A stretch of 28,819 nt of DNA, taken from Methanosarcina sp. (GTDB lineage: Archaea > Halobacteriota > Methanosarcinia > Methanosarcinales > Methanosarcinaceae). The stretch spans positions 19,127 to 47,945 of the forward strand of contig DUGS01000133.1 in NCBI GenBank assembly GCA_013331265.1, in the 5' to 3' direction. How positions within the stretch are numbered: position 1 is the stretch's first letter; each line of letters opens with the position of its first letter. This document shows positions 1 to 8,941 of the stretch, in pieces. Made by a program: the position numbers and the translations under genes. The notes below the pieces were generated by a model. The model was not told the DNA's origin and made no database searches. It saw only the letters and a list, made by a program, of their open reading frames with translations.

Positions 1-1191
1 GACAGGAATAACAGGGCTGACAGGGATTTTTATCATGAAATCCGGGTCTTTGAAATCTATCGCTTCAATCAACCCCAGAAGCCGGTTTTCTGTTTCTTCA
101 TCCACCCTTGACCTTGGCACATCCGGGTTCCGGATAACCTCATCGACTATCAGCCCGCCGTCGTTTAAGCTCATCCTGCGGACCTCTTCGGCAACAGCCC
201 TTTCGGGGTCAGAAAACGCTACTTTAACAACTTCCTTGGGGAGGCCCTCTTTTGTCCTCTCGTCTTTGACCCTTGAAATGAGTGCCCCTTTACTCAACAG
301 GTATTCTTCGATTTCGCTGAAGGAAAGAACCGACCCCGAATCTCCCGAGATTTCAAGAAATACCACAGATTCCGGAAGCTCTTCGAGATGCTCGGAAACG
401 GTAGAAAAAATCTGGTCATAAGGATTTTCTCCCCCGTCAAGTTTTGCCGTAAGGAACATGAAGTTTCGGGTAGGGATTGTCCTTCTGCTTATTTCCAGCC
501 CATCTCCGGAAAGAGTAATAATGCTGTAAGAACGGGGCTCTTTTTCGGATGCACTGTTGCGTTCGGTACTTCCCGAGTATGTGACCCAGGTCTCTCCGAC
601 CTTTATTTTTTCATACTCGTGGTAGTCCCCGAGGAGAATTGCATCAACCTTAAAAGGCAGGTTTTCAAGCACCTCGACACAGTCCCAGTCCGGATACGGG
701 AAAGGCGGTACGATCTGGTGCATTACAAGCAGTTTCCTGCAATTTTCCGGCAGGGATTCCGGAACTTCAAAACCTGAATAATCGTAAAGAGGAATTTTCG
801 ACTTCGGGACGCTGTCAATTCCATAGATTGCCACATCCCCTATCATCTGCGGTTTTTTCCCGAGCCTTACCGCAAGACCCATTTCCTCAAAGAGGTCAAG
901 CCACTGGGTATTCTGCTTGCTTTCGTGGTTCCCGACAATTCCAAAAAAAGGTATTTTTGCAATCTTTAACCGGGACAGGATGTTCATAGTATCAAGGAGG
1001 TCTTCAAGGGTCGGGTTCCTTGAATCAAAAAGGTCTCCCGCATGCACGACAGCGTCAACCTGCATGTCAACCGCATCTTTTATGACAGTTTCAAAAGCCT
1101 TAAAAAAGTCCTGCCTCCGTACCTCGCTGTGGTACTGCCGGTATCCCAGGTGTGTGTCTGCTGTGTGGAGTATCCTTATTTCCCGATCCAT
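1..1191 (-). CDS. mre11: DNA double-strand break repair nuclease Mre11 (partial, 5' part)
   Basis: Mn-dependent 3'-5' exonuclease/endonuclease of the Mre11-Rad50 complex, which processes DNA ends at double-strand breaks. The minus-strand frame is open for 397 codons from the ATG at 1189-1191 to the left edge, so the C-terminus is missing. Calcineurin-like phosphoesterase motifs appear in order: DTHLGYRQ near residue 11, AGDLFDSRNP near residue 50, VGNHESK near residue 85, then LVMHQIVPPFP, GDYHEYEK and TYSGSTERN. These supply the metal-binding Asp, His and Asn residues of the family. In archaea mre11 is usually followed by rad50, which would lie to the left of this window. The hsd operon ends 279 bases upstream on the same strand. 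The family assignment is firm; the bacterial homologue SbcD is less likely given the archaeal context. Confidence 0.93.
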   Translation of the reverse strand, partial: MDREIRILHTADTHLGYRQYHSEVRRQDFFKAFETVIKDAVDMQVDAVVHAGDLFDSRNPTLEDLLDTMNILSRLKIAKIPFFGIVGNHESKQNTQWLDLFEEMGLAVRLGKKPQMIGDVAIYGIDSVPKSKIPLYDYSGFEVPESLPENCRKLLVMHQIVPPFPYPDWDCVEVLENLPFKVDAILLGDYHEYEKIKVGETWVTYSGSTERNSASEKEPRSYSIITLSGDGLEISRRTIPTRNFMFLTAKLDGGENPYDQIFSTVSEHLEELPESVVFLEISGDSGSVLSFSEIEEYLLSKGALISRVKDERTKEGLPKEVVKVAFSDPERAVAEEVRRMSLNDGGLIVDEVIRNPDVPRSRVDEETENRLLGLIEAIDFKDPDFMIKIPVSPVIPV

Positions 1192-1230
1192 GGTATCAGT
1201 CTCTAGTTTTTACGGTATAGGGATTTGTAT

Positions 1231-1243
1231 ATTAGTATTTAAG
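1231..1243 (-). promoter_or_regulatory. Possible TATA box of mre11
   Basis: Read on the minus strand, this stretch is CTTAAATACTAAT, an archaeal TATA-like box about 45 bases upstream of the mre11 ATG. A start of transcription about 25 bases downstream would leave a leader of roughly 20 bases. The call rests on composition and spacing only. Confidence 0.35.
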
Positions 1244-1326
1244 TTGTTTCCACAGAAGCAACCCGCAGCCGAACAGGAAAAATTCACTTCCTGATGGATA
1301 AAAATCCTGCACTTCGCATAAACATG

Positions 1327-1368
1327 AAAAAAACCAAAAATACTAAACCTAACCTGATTGGAAAAAAA
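1327..1368 (-). terminator. Possible oligo-U terminator of the hsd/Gabija operon
   Basis: Two runs of seven A on the plus strand (1327-1333 and 1362-1368) become U7 tracts in minus-strand RNA, about 100-140 bases after the stop of the last operon gene. Archaeal terminators are often plain U tracts. No strong hairpin is seen. Confidence 0.35.
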
Positions 1369-1469
1369 TAGAGTACAAAAATATTAAGTATTTCTATATA
1401 AAACGGCAACTTGAATGAGATATCAATTTTTCCATAGATTATGTTTTTACATATCTATTTTGAAACGTT

Positions 1470-2153
1470 TCATATTACCTGTTCCAGAAGTTGTCCATTC
1501 TCTTTCAACCATGCCTTTGCCTTATCCATTGTAGGAGATTGTGCGCGGACAATATTCCAAAATCTGGGAGTATGGTTAGGCTCAATAAAATGAGCAAGTT
1601 CGTGAATAATAACATAATCAATAACAAACATTGGTGCCTTTATCAGCCGCCAGTTGAAGTTAACATTATTCTTCACGGTACATGACCCCCAACGATAGCG
1701 GTTATCAACGATCTTGACCTCGGCAAAATTAACTCCTAGTTCGCGAGCGTGATTCTTGACTCGCGGGACTATCTTTTCTTTGGCTTTGTCTATATACCAT
1801 TCTCGCAAGGTTTCTTCTCGCTTTTCCCCCTGAGTAGCCGGAATAAGGAATCGCTGGGCGAACTTAATCTCGGATAAGCCCATTTTAACCAATTCTATAC
1901 GGTATTGACGACCTAAATAAAGTGCGGATTCGCCACTAACCAGTTCTTTCCCTGGTGGATGAGGAAGATCCTGATATTTTTGTGGATGGTTAATTTTTTC
2001 GTATATCCACTGACGTTTTGAATCCACTACCTGCTGTATTTTTTCGTCAGATACTCCTTCCGGTGCATGCACCACTATACTTCGGTCCCTTTCTACGGTG
2101 ATGTTTAATTTTTTTCGCTTGGATGATCTTTTAATTGTATAGACCAAATCCAT
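1470..2153 (-). CDS. YgjP/SprT-like (DUF45, M48-type) zinc metallopeptidase
   Basis: Predicted cytoplasmic zinc metalloprotease of 227 residues. The active site is HELAH at residues 184-188 with a further His at 194 (PNHTPRFW), the gluzincin-like pattern of the YgjP/DUF45 family. The family's conserved WGSC motif is at residues 155-158. There is no signal peptide or membrane segment. It starts 6 bases after the hsdR stop, with a GGAG ribosome site overlapping the end of hsdR, so it is the last gene of the operon. Genes of this family are often found beside hsdR in type I restriction loci, but their role there is not established. The related SprT/Spartan proteases cut proteins crosslinked to DNA, so removal of stuck restriction complexes is a reasonable guess and no more than that. 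Confidence 0.85.
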   Translation of the reverse strand: MDLVYTIKRSSKRKKLNITVERDRSIVVHAPEGVSDEKIQQVVDSKRQWIYEKINHPQKYQDLPHPPGKELVSGESALYLGRQYRIELVKMGLSEIKFAQRFLIPATQGEKREETLREWYIDKAKEKIVPRVKNHARELGVNFAEVKIVDNRYRWGSCTVKNNVNFNWRLIKAPMFVIDYVIIHELAHFIEPNHTPRFWNIVRAQSPTMDKAKAWLKENGQLLEQVI

Positions 2154-2159
2154 TGAAAA

Positions 2160-5100
2160 TTACTCCGCATATAGAATGATGTCATTGTTTTTCTCAGCGA
2201 TTTCCATGATCCGGCTTATGAGTTGAGCACGGTTTTTTACGAGAACGGGCATATTTGCAAATTCTGGTGCAAGAAGTATACTCTGAATCTCTGCTTTCAA
2301 CTTGTTGCGCGCAGGAATACTTTCCCAAAATCCGGTGAGTTTTAATTCACGCTCTACGACTAAAAAGATCTGCTGCGTCAGATTGACAAGAGAAGAGATT
2401 TCGTCCTCACTAAGATTTTTCTCTCCAAAGACTTCGTGTTTAAACATTCTGAACAGCGGCATTTGCTTCTTCCGGTGAAGCCCATAAGTAGGCTCTTTAC
2501 TGGCATTGATGATACGCACCCTTAATTCTTCCAGTTCCTCGTAAATCCTCTCCCAGTTGTCATGGAATTCTCTAAAAATATTCGCCAATGCTTCTGCAAA
2601 AGAAGCTTGAAGGTCCGGGTCGTCATCCAGTTCGACATCAAGATAGTGGCGAATTGCGTGTTCAACCTCTGCTGCCTTTGTTTTGGTACGGGTACGTTTG
2701 CCTGCTTGTTTTAGGAAATCCTCATCGAGGATGGAAATTGGCTTGACTTTCACTGCAATGCCTTTTGACTCAAGATAAACATCGGTAATGGCACGCAGTT
2801 TCGGAGGGATGCCTTTCATACTCAAGCGTCCATCACGGAAATGTTCACCTGCCAGCACATAGATCTCAGTGAGAGCCTTATAATCGTCAATGTACTCAAG
2901 GGCTTGTCGGGCAGGGAATACAAGGTTTAAGCATTTGGTCAGCTTTTTGAACGCCAGCATGAACTCGAAACGCAAGTCTTCATCATAGAAAAGATCGAAG
3001 AATGCATCATAATCAGTAAGGTCTGTAAGGCCGTATTTTTTGAGCAAATCCATGATAGCTGCATGACTTGCAATGAGTTCGCGCAGTTCGTCCTCTGGGA
3101 AACTGAGGGTATCTATCACTTCTTTTTGTTCACGCTCATCGTAGTTTTCCAGGGCTTTTTTCAGGTGATGACCGATGCCTACATAATCAACCACAAAACC
3201 TTTTTCCTTGGTCACGCCAGCCACTCGGTTTACACGAGCTATAGCCTGAAGAAGATTGTGTGCGAAGATTACTTTATCAAGATACATCACCTGCTCTACA
3301 GGAGCATCAAAACCTGTCAGCAGCATATTATTGACGATGAGGATGCCCATATCGCCAGTAATTCCTTCTTCTTCACTCCCAAAGGTCATCTTGAAGCTCT
3401 TGATGCTGTTTTCGTGTTTTGAATTGTCAGAATAAGCCTTAAGTTCTGGTGAATCGTTATTATTGCCGGAAATGATAACATCTGTTTTCAGCTTCTTTAG
3501 CTGGGTAAGATCAAGCTTCTTAGGATTCTCCTTTTCTAAACAGGTAATTGCATCAGCCAGTGAAGCATCGATGAATTTCTTATAACGCACTGCCGCTTCA
3601 CGGGAAGTGGCTACTATCTGAGCCTTGTAACCATTAGGGAACACATGCGTCAGGTAATGTTCGATCATGTCTTTGGTCTTGGCCTCGATTGTCGGCTCAG
3701 CTTCCAGATAAGCGTCGCGAGAGCCATAGCCCAAAATTTGAAGTCGTTGTTTGAGGTTATATTCACTGAACACATCTTCAAACGCTTTGTCCATTCCCTG
3801 CCTGTCGGTGACTTCGGCATTGTGAGTGCGACCTTCGTAGATGATCTCCAGAGTAACGCCGTCCTCGATGGATTGGCGCATTGTGTATTTGTCTATGTAA
3901 TCACCGAAGACCCGCTCAGTCTTGTCGATGGGTGTGCCGGTGTACCCAATACGGGAAGCGTTGGGGACGCCTTTGTCAAGGTTTGCTCCCAGAGTCTTAT
4001 ATTGAGAACGATGCGCCTCATCGATCATTACCAGAATATTCGGGCTAGGGTTAAGCTCAGGGAAGACCTCTTTAAGGTCAGCTTCACGGAACTTATGGAT
4101 CATTGCCATGACAAGATCTGAGGAGTCCGAACGCAGAAGTTCTTTCAAGCTTTTCCCATCTGGTTTTTTCTTGGGGTTTATAAATTCGGCTAACTTAACA
4201 GTAAAACCGACACTTTGACTCGTTTCCGAAAGTTGTTGTTCAAGCTGGGTTCTATCAGTAACAAAAACTACCTTCCAGTGAGAAAGCTGAGGATGCTGGT
4301 ACATTTCACGCACCATGAACATCATTGTAAGTGATTTGCCTGAACCCTGTGTGTGCCAGATAATCCCGCTTCTTTCTCGTGGGCTCTGACCTTCTAAAAG
4401 GCGCTTGACAGCGAGTTTGACGGCACGGAATTGCTGGTAGCGGCCCACGATTTTGATTATCTCGCCTTTATCATTGACTGAGAAAAGAGTGAATGTACGG
4501 ATGAGATCCAGCAGATTGTCGCGGTCAAGCATTCCGGCAACCAGACGCTGCTGATCATTAGGCCCGCTGCTACCATGCTCCAGCTCGTCCACAGTGCGGG
4601 GATAAGGGTCAGCCCAGCGGAAGAATTGGTTTTCGTTATGGGTGGTAATAGTACCAAACTTAGCTTCTTGGCGGCAGGTGGCGATAACGATCTGGTTGTA
4701 ATAAAAAAGTGGGGAACTGCCTTCGCCCTTGAAGCCGCGCTGTTCACTGTAACGCAATATCTGGTCAATAGCTTCGGGAATAGCATCTTTGACCTTAGGT
4801 GACTTGCACTCGATAACCACCACCGGTAGACCGTTAAGGAAAAGTACAATATCCGGAAAGATGTGGTGCTCGGTACCGAGGATACGGACCTTGAACTGGC
4901 AAACGGCAATAAAACGGTTGTTATCCCGATGCTTAAAATCTACAAAACGAACTGTTGGGCTTTTCTCACCAGTCTGGCGGTTCTCACTGACACTGGTGTT
5001 TTCCAGCAACAGGGAAAAGACGTGGCGGTTGTTTTTGATCAGGTCGGTTCCAGGAAAGCTGGCGGTTAGTTGCTTAATTACTTCCTCTACCTGATCATCT

Positions 5101-5312
5101 TCCAGCCAGGGGTTTATGATCTTGATCTGCTCACGCAAAATCGGAAGCATCACCACCTCGGTAAAGCTCTGCCTGTAGCTATCAATGGGATACTGTTTGT
5201 TATCGAGGTCAATAATTTCCCAATCCAGGCTATGAAGTTGGTTGATCAGAGGTTTTTCGACATGGTTGCGTTCGTCGAGTTTGATGTGAGGAGGTGTTTT
5301 GTCTTGGATCAT
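2160..5312 (-). CDS. hsdR: Type I restriction enzyme R subunit (HsdR)
   Basis: Motor and nuclease subunit of a type I restriction-modification complex. It translocates DNA using ATP and cuts far from the unmethylated recognition site. The protein has 1050 residues, normal for HsdR. The N-terminal PD-(D/E)XK nuclease shows D154, then E168-x-K170 in VVVIECKSP. The superfamily 2 helicase core follows: Walker A TQGSGKS at 321-327, DEAH at 431-434, GYTGTP at 456-461, then LLTGFDAP and the QAIARVNR motif VI. The C-terminal helical part probably docks on HsdM. The ATG at 5310-5312 is preceded by AAAGGGAA. A 63-base non-coding gap separates it from the helicase gene upstream, the only real gap in the operon. 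Confidence 0.96.
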   Translation of the reverse strand: MIQDKTPPHIKLDERNHVEKPLINQLHSLDWEIIDLDNKQYPIDSYRQSFTEVVMLPILREQIKIINPWLEDDQVEEVIKQLTASFPGTDLIKNNRHVFSLLLENTSVSENRQTGEKSPTVRFVDFKHRDNNRFIAVCQFKVRILGTEHHIFPDIVLFLNGLPVVVIECKSPKVKDAIPEAIDQILRYSEQRGFKGEGSSPLFYYNQIVIATCRQEAKFGTITTHNENQFFRWADPYPRTVDELEHGSSGPNDQQRLVAGMLDRDNLLDLIRTFTLFSVNDKGEIIKIVGRYQQFRAVKLAVKRLLEGQSPRERSGIIWHTQGSGKSLTMMFMVREMYQHPQLSHWKVVFVTDRTQLEQQLSETSQSVGFTVKLAEFINPKKKPDGKSLKELLRSDSSDLVMAMIHKFREADLKEVFPELNPSPNILVMIDEAHRSQYKTLGANLDKGVPNASRIGYTGTPIDKTERVFGDYIDKYTMRQSIEDGVTLEIIYEGRTHNAEVTDRQGMDKAFEDVFSEYNLKQRLQILGYGSRDAYLEAEPTIEAKTKDMIEHYLTHVFPNGYKAQIVATSREAAVRYKKFIDASLADAITCLEKENPKKLDLTQLKKLKTDVIISGNNNDSPELKAYSDNSKHENSIKSFKMTFGSEEEGITGDMGILIVNNMLLTGFDAPVEQVMYLDKVIFAHNLLQAIARVNRVAGVTKEKGFVVDYVGIGHHLKKALENYDEREQKEVIDTLSFPEDELRELIASHAAIMDLLKKYGLTDLTDYDAFFDLFYDEDLRFEFMLAFKKLTKCLNLVFPARQALEYIDDYKALTEIYVLAGEHFRDGRLSMKGIPPKLRAITDVYLESKGIAVKVKPISILDEDFLKQAGKRTRTKTKAAEVEHAIRHYLDVELDDDPDLQASFAEALANIFREFHDNWERIYEELEELRVRIINASKEPTYGLHRKKQMPLFRMFKHEVFGEKNLSEDEISSLVNLTQQIFLVVERELKLTGFWESIPARNKLKAEIQSILLAPEFANMPVLVKNRAQLISRIMEIAEKNNDIILYAE

Positions 5313-5375
5313 ATGTTTTCATTTCCCTTTGTTTACAGATTCATATTTTCGGATTTAGCCTATGAGGAGTCAGAT

Positions 5376-7250
5376 TTAATATTTGCGGAAGGTGAATCCC
5401 ATTTCTTCTAAAAACCGAGACGGTTTTTTGGGGAATCCATTGTAGGTTCTTGCCCAACTAATATTGAGTGTCTCCTTAGCTCGAGTGATAGCCACAAAAC
5501 AATTTCTCCGTTCCTCCTCAATTTCAGGGCTATGTGATCCCTTTCTTACCGCCTGATATGATGGGAATACCTCATCAGCCATTCCAATTAAGAATACATG
5601 TTTGAACTCTAAGCCCTTGGAGCCGTGCACGGTGAGGCATGGAATTGACCCTGGTAATCGGCTAGCTGCTTTAGATTTCAAATCCATCTCTTGTAGATAT
5701 AGGTGAAGAGTCATACTATCGAGGGAATGCTCACGTAACAATGCCTCATGTAAATCCTGCCATGTCTTTATCTCCTCAGTCTCGACTTCATCATCTATCC
5801 ACTTTTGAGTCCAAAACCATTCAATCAATTCGATGAAAGAGAGACGGTCGACAAGGTCATGGCGAATTAGACTCAACAATTCATTAAGTTCTGCTGAATT
5901 GACCTTAGATAACGCACTATCTACCCAGGCTCGTAGGAAATCTCCACCGTTAAGAGCCGCAACAGCTTCTACATCCTCTACTTCAATAACGATACCAGTA
6001 AAATTCTTCCATGCAACGCAAATGCGACGAAGGAACTCCCGATCGTGTCGGGCATTCGCAAGTCTAAGAACAGTATATATCCAAGAAATAGAAGCACACT
6101 CAAACTCGTTCTTTCTTTGCGCAAGATAAGGAACAAAGCCATTATCGCTTAATGCTCTTGCAACCTTCTGAAGCAATCTTGTTGAACGTGCGAGAACTGC
6201 ACAGTCTTCAATGTTCCATCCTACTTTTTTAATAGTGATGGGGATTACTGCAGACTCTGCATCCTCATCATCAAAAATCTTCACATTTAAGGTTGGGGAC
6301 TTTGCTGCAGGTTTTCGTGCTACAAGAGGCATTTTACCCGCGGAACGCGTTTGATTGTGACTTATCAAATTATTCGCTAGTTGAATTATAACTGGAGGAC
6401 AGCGAAAGTTTTCTGGAAGCTGTAATACTTTCATTCCAAAGTCACTCTGTAGTGCAAGCAGACGTTCTGGACTGGCACCATTCCATTGGTAAATAATCTG
6501 ATCTTCATCTGCAACCACGAAAAGATTTGAATCCTTCCCACTAATTAAGAGACGCAGCAGATCATATTGTGACCTATTTGTATCCTGAAATTCATCAACA
6601 CAGATATATTCCCAAGCCAAGCGAGTTAACCTTACAACGCCAGCATTCTGTGAAAGTAACTTTCGGGCGAAATATAAGAGGCCTCCATAATCTAAACGAT
6701 TACTTTTTTGTAATGCATCACAGTAATCCCTGAATAATTGTGGTATCCAAGGGGGAGTACTTACCATACCAGCTACTTCACATCCACCATCGTAGGATTC
6801 CGCAAACAAGCGATCCAATAATAATAAAAGATTTTTACGATCTAAAGGAATATTCGATGTATCACATTTAAGATTGGATATTACCTGCTCAAGTATAGCG
6901 ACACGCTCATCATCAACTGTAATCAGCGAAAAATCAGGATGAATTCCTACATGACTTCCATGCTGCCTCAAGATGTCGCTGGCGAAGGAGTGGAAAGTGC
7001 AAAGATGAGCTCGGTCAGTATGACCTCCCATTAGCTTATCCAACCTTTCTCGCATTTCTTCTGCAGCTTTGGTGGTGAAAGTAAGTGCCAACAAGCTTGC
7101 TTCTGGGTTTTCCTTCAATAGTCGGGCCGCTCGAAGCGTAAGGACAAGGGTTTTGCCAGAGCCCGGACCTGCTAGGACTAAAAGAGGACCTTCATTCCAA
7201 TACACTGCAGCGTGCTGGTTTTCGTTAAGTTGAATCTCAGATGAGTTCAT
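5376..7250 (-). CDS. gajB: UvrD/PcrA-like superfamily 1 helicase, Gabija GajB-like
   Basis: Predicted 3'-5' DNA helicase/ATPase of 624 residues with a full set of SF1A motifs: Q-motif region (NENQHAAV), Walker A AGPGSGKT at 27-34, TFTTKAAEEM near 57, Walker B VDEFQDTN at 218-225, ADEDQIIYQWNGAS near 247, LPENFRC at 278-284, VHGSKGLEFKHV and VAITRAKE near the C-terminus. Its ATG overlaps the stop of the OLD nuclease gene (TAATG), so the two are translationally coupled. An OLD/TOPRIM nuclease paired with a UvrD-like helicase is the definition of Gabija. It is longer than the founding Bacillus GajB (about 500 residues), so a general UvrD repair helicase cannot be excluded on sequence alone. The pairing is the main argument for GajB. 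Confidence 0.82.
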   Translation of the reverse strand: MNSSEIQLNENQHAAVYWNEGPLLVLAGPGSGKTLVLTLRAARLLKENPEASLLALTFTTKAAEEMRERLDKLMGGHTDRAHLCTFHSFASDILRQHGSHVGIHPDFSLITVDDERVAILEQVISNLKCDTSNIPLDRKNLLLLLDRLFAESYDGGCEVAGMVSTPPWIPQLFRDYCDALQKSNRLDYGGLLYFARKLLSQNAGVVRLTRLAWEYICVDEFQDTNRSQYDLLRLLISGKDSNLFVVADEDQIIYQWNGASPERLLALQSDFGMKVLQLPENFRCPPVIIQLANNLISHNQTRSAGKMPLVARKPAAKSPTLNVKIFDDEDAESAVIPITIKKVGWNIEDCAVLARSTRLLQKVARALSDNGFVPYLAQRKNEFECASISWIYTVLRLANARHDREFLRRICVAWKNFTGIVIEVEDVEAVAALNGGDFLRAWVDSALSKVNSAELNELLSLIRHDLVDRLSFIELIEWFWTQKWIDDEVETEEIKTWQDLHEALLREHSLDSMTLHLYLQEMDLKSKAASRLPGSIPCLTVHGSKGLEFKHVFLIGMADEVFPSYQAVRKGSHSPEIEEERRNCFVAITRAKETLNISWARTYNGFPKKPSRFLEEMGFTFRKY

Positions 7251-8941
7251 TATTCCTCCACCAGTTTAAACGCAGCTTCAATTACATTTTGAAACAGCTG
7301 AGGCACGGATTGAGAACGATTATTAATTACTGTTAATACTTCCTGCACAGCTGGCGTCTTCATTTTTTTTGGTAACGCTTTCGCGATTTGAATCGGGTAA
7401 TCTGCATCATGAGGAGATGCGGTCACAGTTTGGAGCACTTGGGCATCAAGCAATCTAGAGTAAACATCACAAAACCCGTTAACACATAGATATTGCTCAA
7501 TATTTGCCTCAGGCATCATGAAAAAAACATCATTCTCAGAATAACCATTTAGTTGTCGCTGAACCGCTTGACGATCCTTTGCGCCTTGAGCATCGTTGTC
7601 TGCAAGAACAACCCATTTAATACCCATTCCGTTGGCTACCCGAAGACAGGTCTCTAGCGACATTCCAGATTGATAAGTTACAAATCGGATACCTGCCCGT
7701 TCGAGATCCTTGCCCAAAAATCTAGCAATTTCGGGAATTAGAGTGCCTTCAGTTTCACCTTCTCCAAGAATCCAGCACCTTGAAAATAACAATTCACCCC
7801 TAGCTCGCCGGATATGATAGTTGAATTTACGGATGTCAGATGAGTTAAGGTTTAAGTCCCGCATCTGTGATGCTTTGACAATGCAACCTTCCTTGTGAAG
7901 TCGAACGACGGAGTTAGAAGGAACTTCTGAAAGAAGATCTCCACTATGAGTCGAAATGATTTTCTGTCCTGGAATTCGTTCAATCAGGTGCCAGAGAGCA
8001 CGTACGGCACTCGGATGAAGATGTGCTTCCGGTTCTTCAAGAGCAACGAATGGGTCGCCTTTGTTCCATGCCTGAAGATATGCATTGAAAAGTGTCAAAA
8101 CCGCCAAACTTTGAGTGCCGTCTCCGTGTCGTACGATGGGTATTTTTGCCCCGGTTCCACTATTCAGATTAACTTCTGCTTTAGAGAGTATGTCGAAGAG
8201 ACGACCAGGAACCGCATCTACTGAGACCAAATCATCCCCTCCTGTCATCGTTACTATATGTTGCACTTCTGTTAGACGCGTAACGACTTGGGAGAAACTG
8301 GTATGTGATGTGATAATCAGATCATTAACTTCAGAAAGCTTACTCTCGATCTCTCTCCTCTTCTCTGGTGTAAGTTGTGACTGTTTAAGGAAAGGACGCC
8401 AGAAAGGACCTTTTGCATCGAAATGCTTTGTGGCGTCACGCAGTGCAGCCAGATAGTAGTAGGAAACTTCGTTCCGAAAAACCCCTATCGCGGAATCCGC
8501 TATTCCTGTGAGCATAAATCCATCAATATTTTGAAACTCCCAGTCCTGAACAATTTCCTGGGTCAGTGAATCAAAGCGTGCTCCGACTTTCAATATAACA
8601 GTAGCGGAACCATTCTCATCAATCTGAAGAATCTTGGCCCGATTCAATTTGGCTACTTGCTGTTCGTCCCATTCTCCAGGATTATCCTCTCGAAAAGTGA
8701 GCCGAATGTTGATGGCAAGAGCCGAAGATAATTCAGTAGTCGCATCTGGAAGATGGAAATCATAGATATTGAATGATGAAACTCTACTAGCCATCCCGCT
8801 ATGCAGTGCGATTTTTAGTGCATCTAGAATCGTAGTTTTACCTGTGTTGTTCTCACCAATAAGAACCGTCGTGTCTCCGATTTTCAGGTCGAGATCAGTA
8901 ATGCCTCTAAAATGCTGAATTTCTAAACGCCGTAGCTTCAT
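7250..8941 (-). CDS. gajA: OLD-family ATPase/TOPRIM endonuclease, Gabija GajA-like
   Basis: Predicted ATP-binding DNA endonuclease of 563 residues, close to the length of known GajA. The N-terminal ABC/SMC-like ATPase has Walker A GENNTGKTT at 29-37, a signature-like GDGTQSLAVL near 273, Walker B ALEEPEAHLHP at 300-310 and the His of ISTHSGD near 331. The C-terminal TOPRIM nuclease has GEGETEG near 393, the acidic pair D448/D450 in LADNDAQG, and a downstream PEANIEQYL, so catalytic residues look intact. In characterised Gabija, GajA is a sequence-specific nuclease held in check by nucleotides and released during phage infection. The gene overlaps hsdS by ATGA and gajB by TAATG. A free-standing class 1 OLD nuclease is less likely because a UvrD-like helicase is directly coupled, as in class 2. 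Confidence 0.88.
   Translation of the reverse strand: MKLRRLEIQHFRGITDLDLKIGDTTVLIGENNTGKTTILDALKIALHSGMASRVSSFNIYDFHLPDATTELSSALAINIRLTFREDNPGEWDEQQVAKLNRAKILQIDENGSATVILKVGARFDSLTQEIVQDWEFQNIDGFMLTGIADSAIGVFRNEVSYYYLAALRDATKHFDAKGPFWRPFLKQSQLTPEKRREIESKLSEVNDLIITSHTSFSQVVTRLTEVQHIVTMTGGDDLVSVDAVPGRLFDILSKAEVNLNSGTGAKIPIVRHGDGTQSLAVLTLFNAYLQAWNKGDPFVALEEPEAHLHPSAVRALWHLIERIPGQKIISTHSGDLLSEVPSNSVVRLHKEGCIVKASQMRDLNLNSSDIRKFNYHIRRARGELLFSRCWILGEGETEGTLIPEIARFLGKDLERAGIRFVTYQSGMSLETCLRVANGMGIKWVVLADNDAQGAKDRQAVQRQLNGYSENDVFFMMPEANIEQYLCVNGFCDVYSRLLDAQVLQTVTASPHDADYPIQIAKALPKKMKTPAVQEVLTVINNRSQSVPQLFQNVIEAAFKLVEE

Noticed and set aside
3645..4121. Long plus-strand frames antisense to hsdR and hsdM
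   Set aside because: They mirror well-supported minus-strand genes, lack ribosome sites and recognisable domains, and are explained by codon-use shadowing.
5376..7250. Helicase as part of a RecBCD/AddAB-type or stand-alone repair system
   Set aside because: No nuclease domain or RecC/AddB partner; the direct coupling to an OLD/TOPRIM gene fits Gabija better, though the length is greater than usual.
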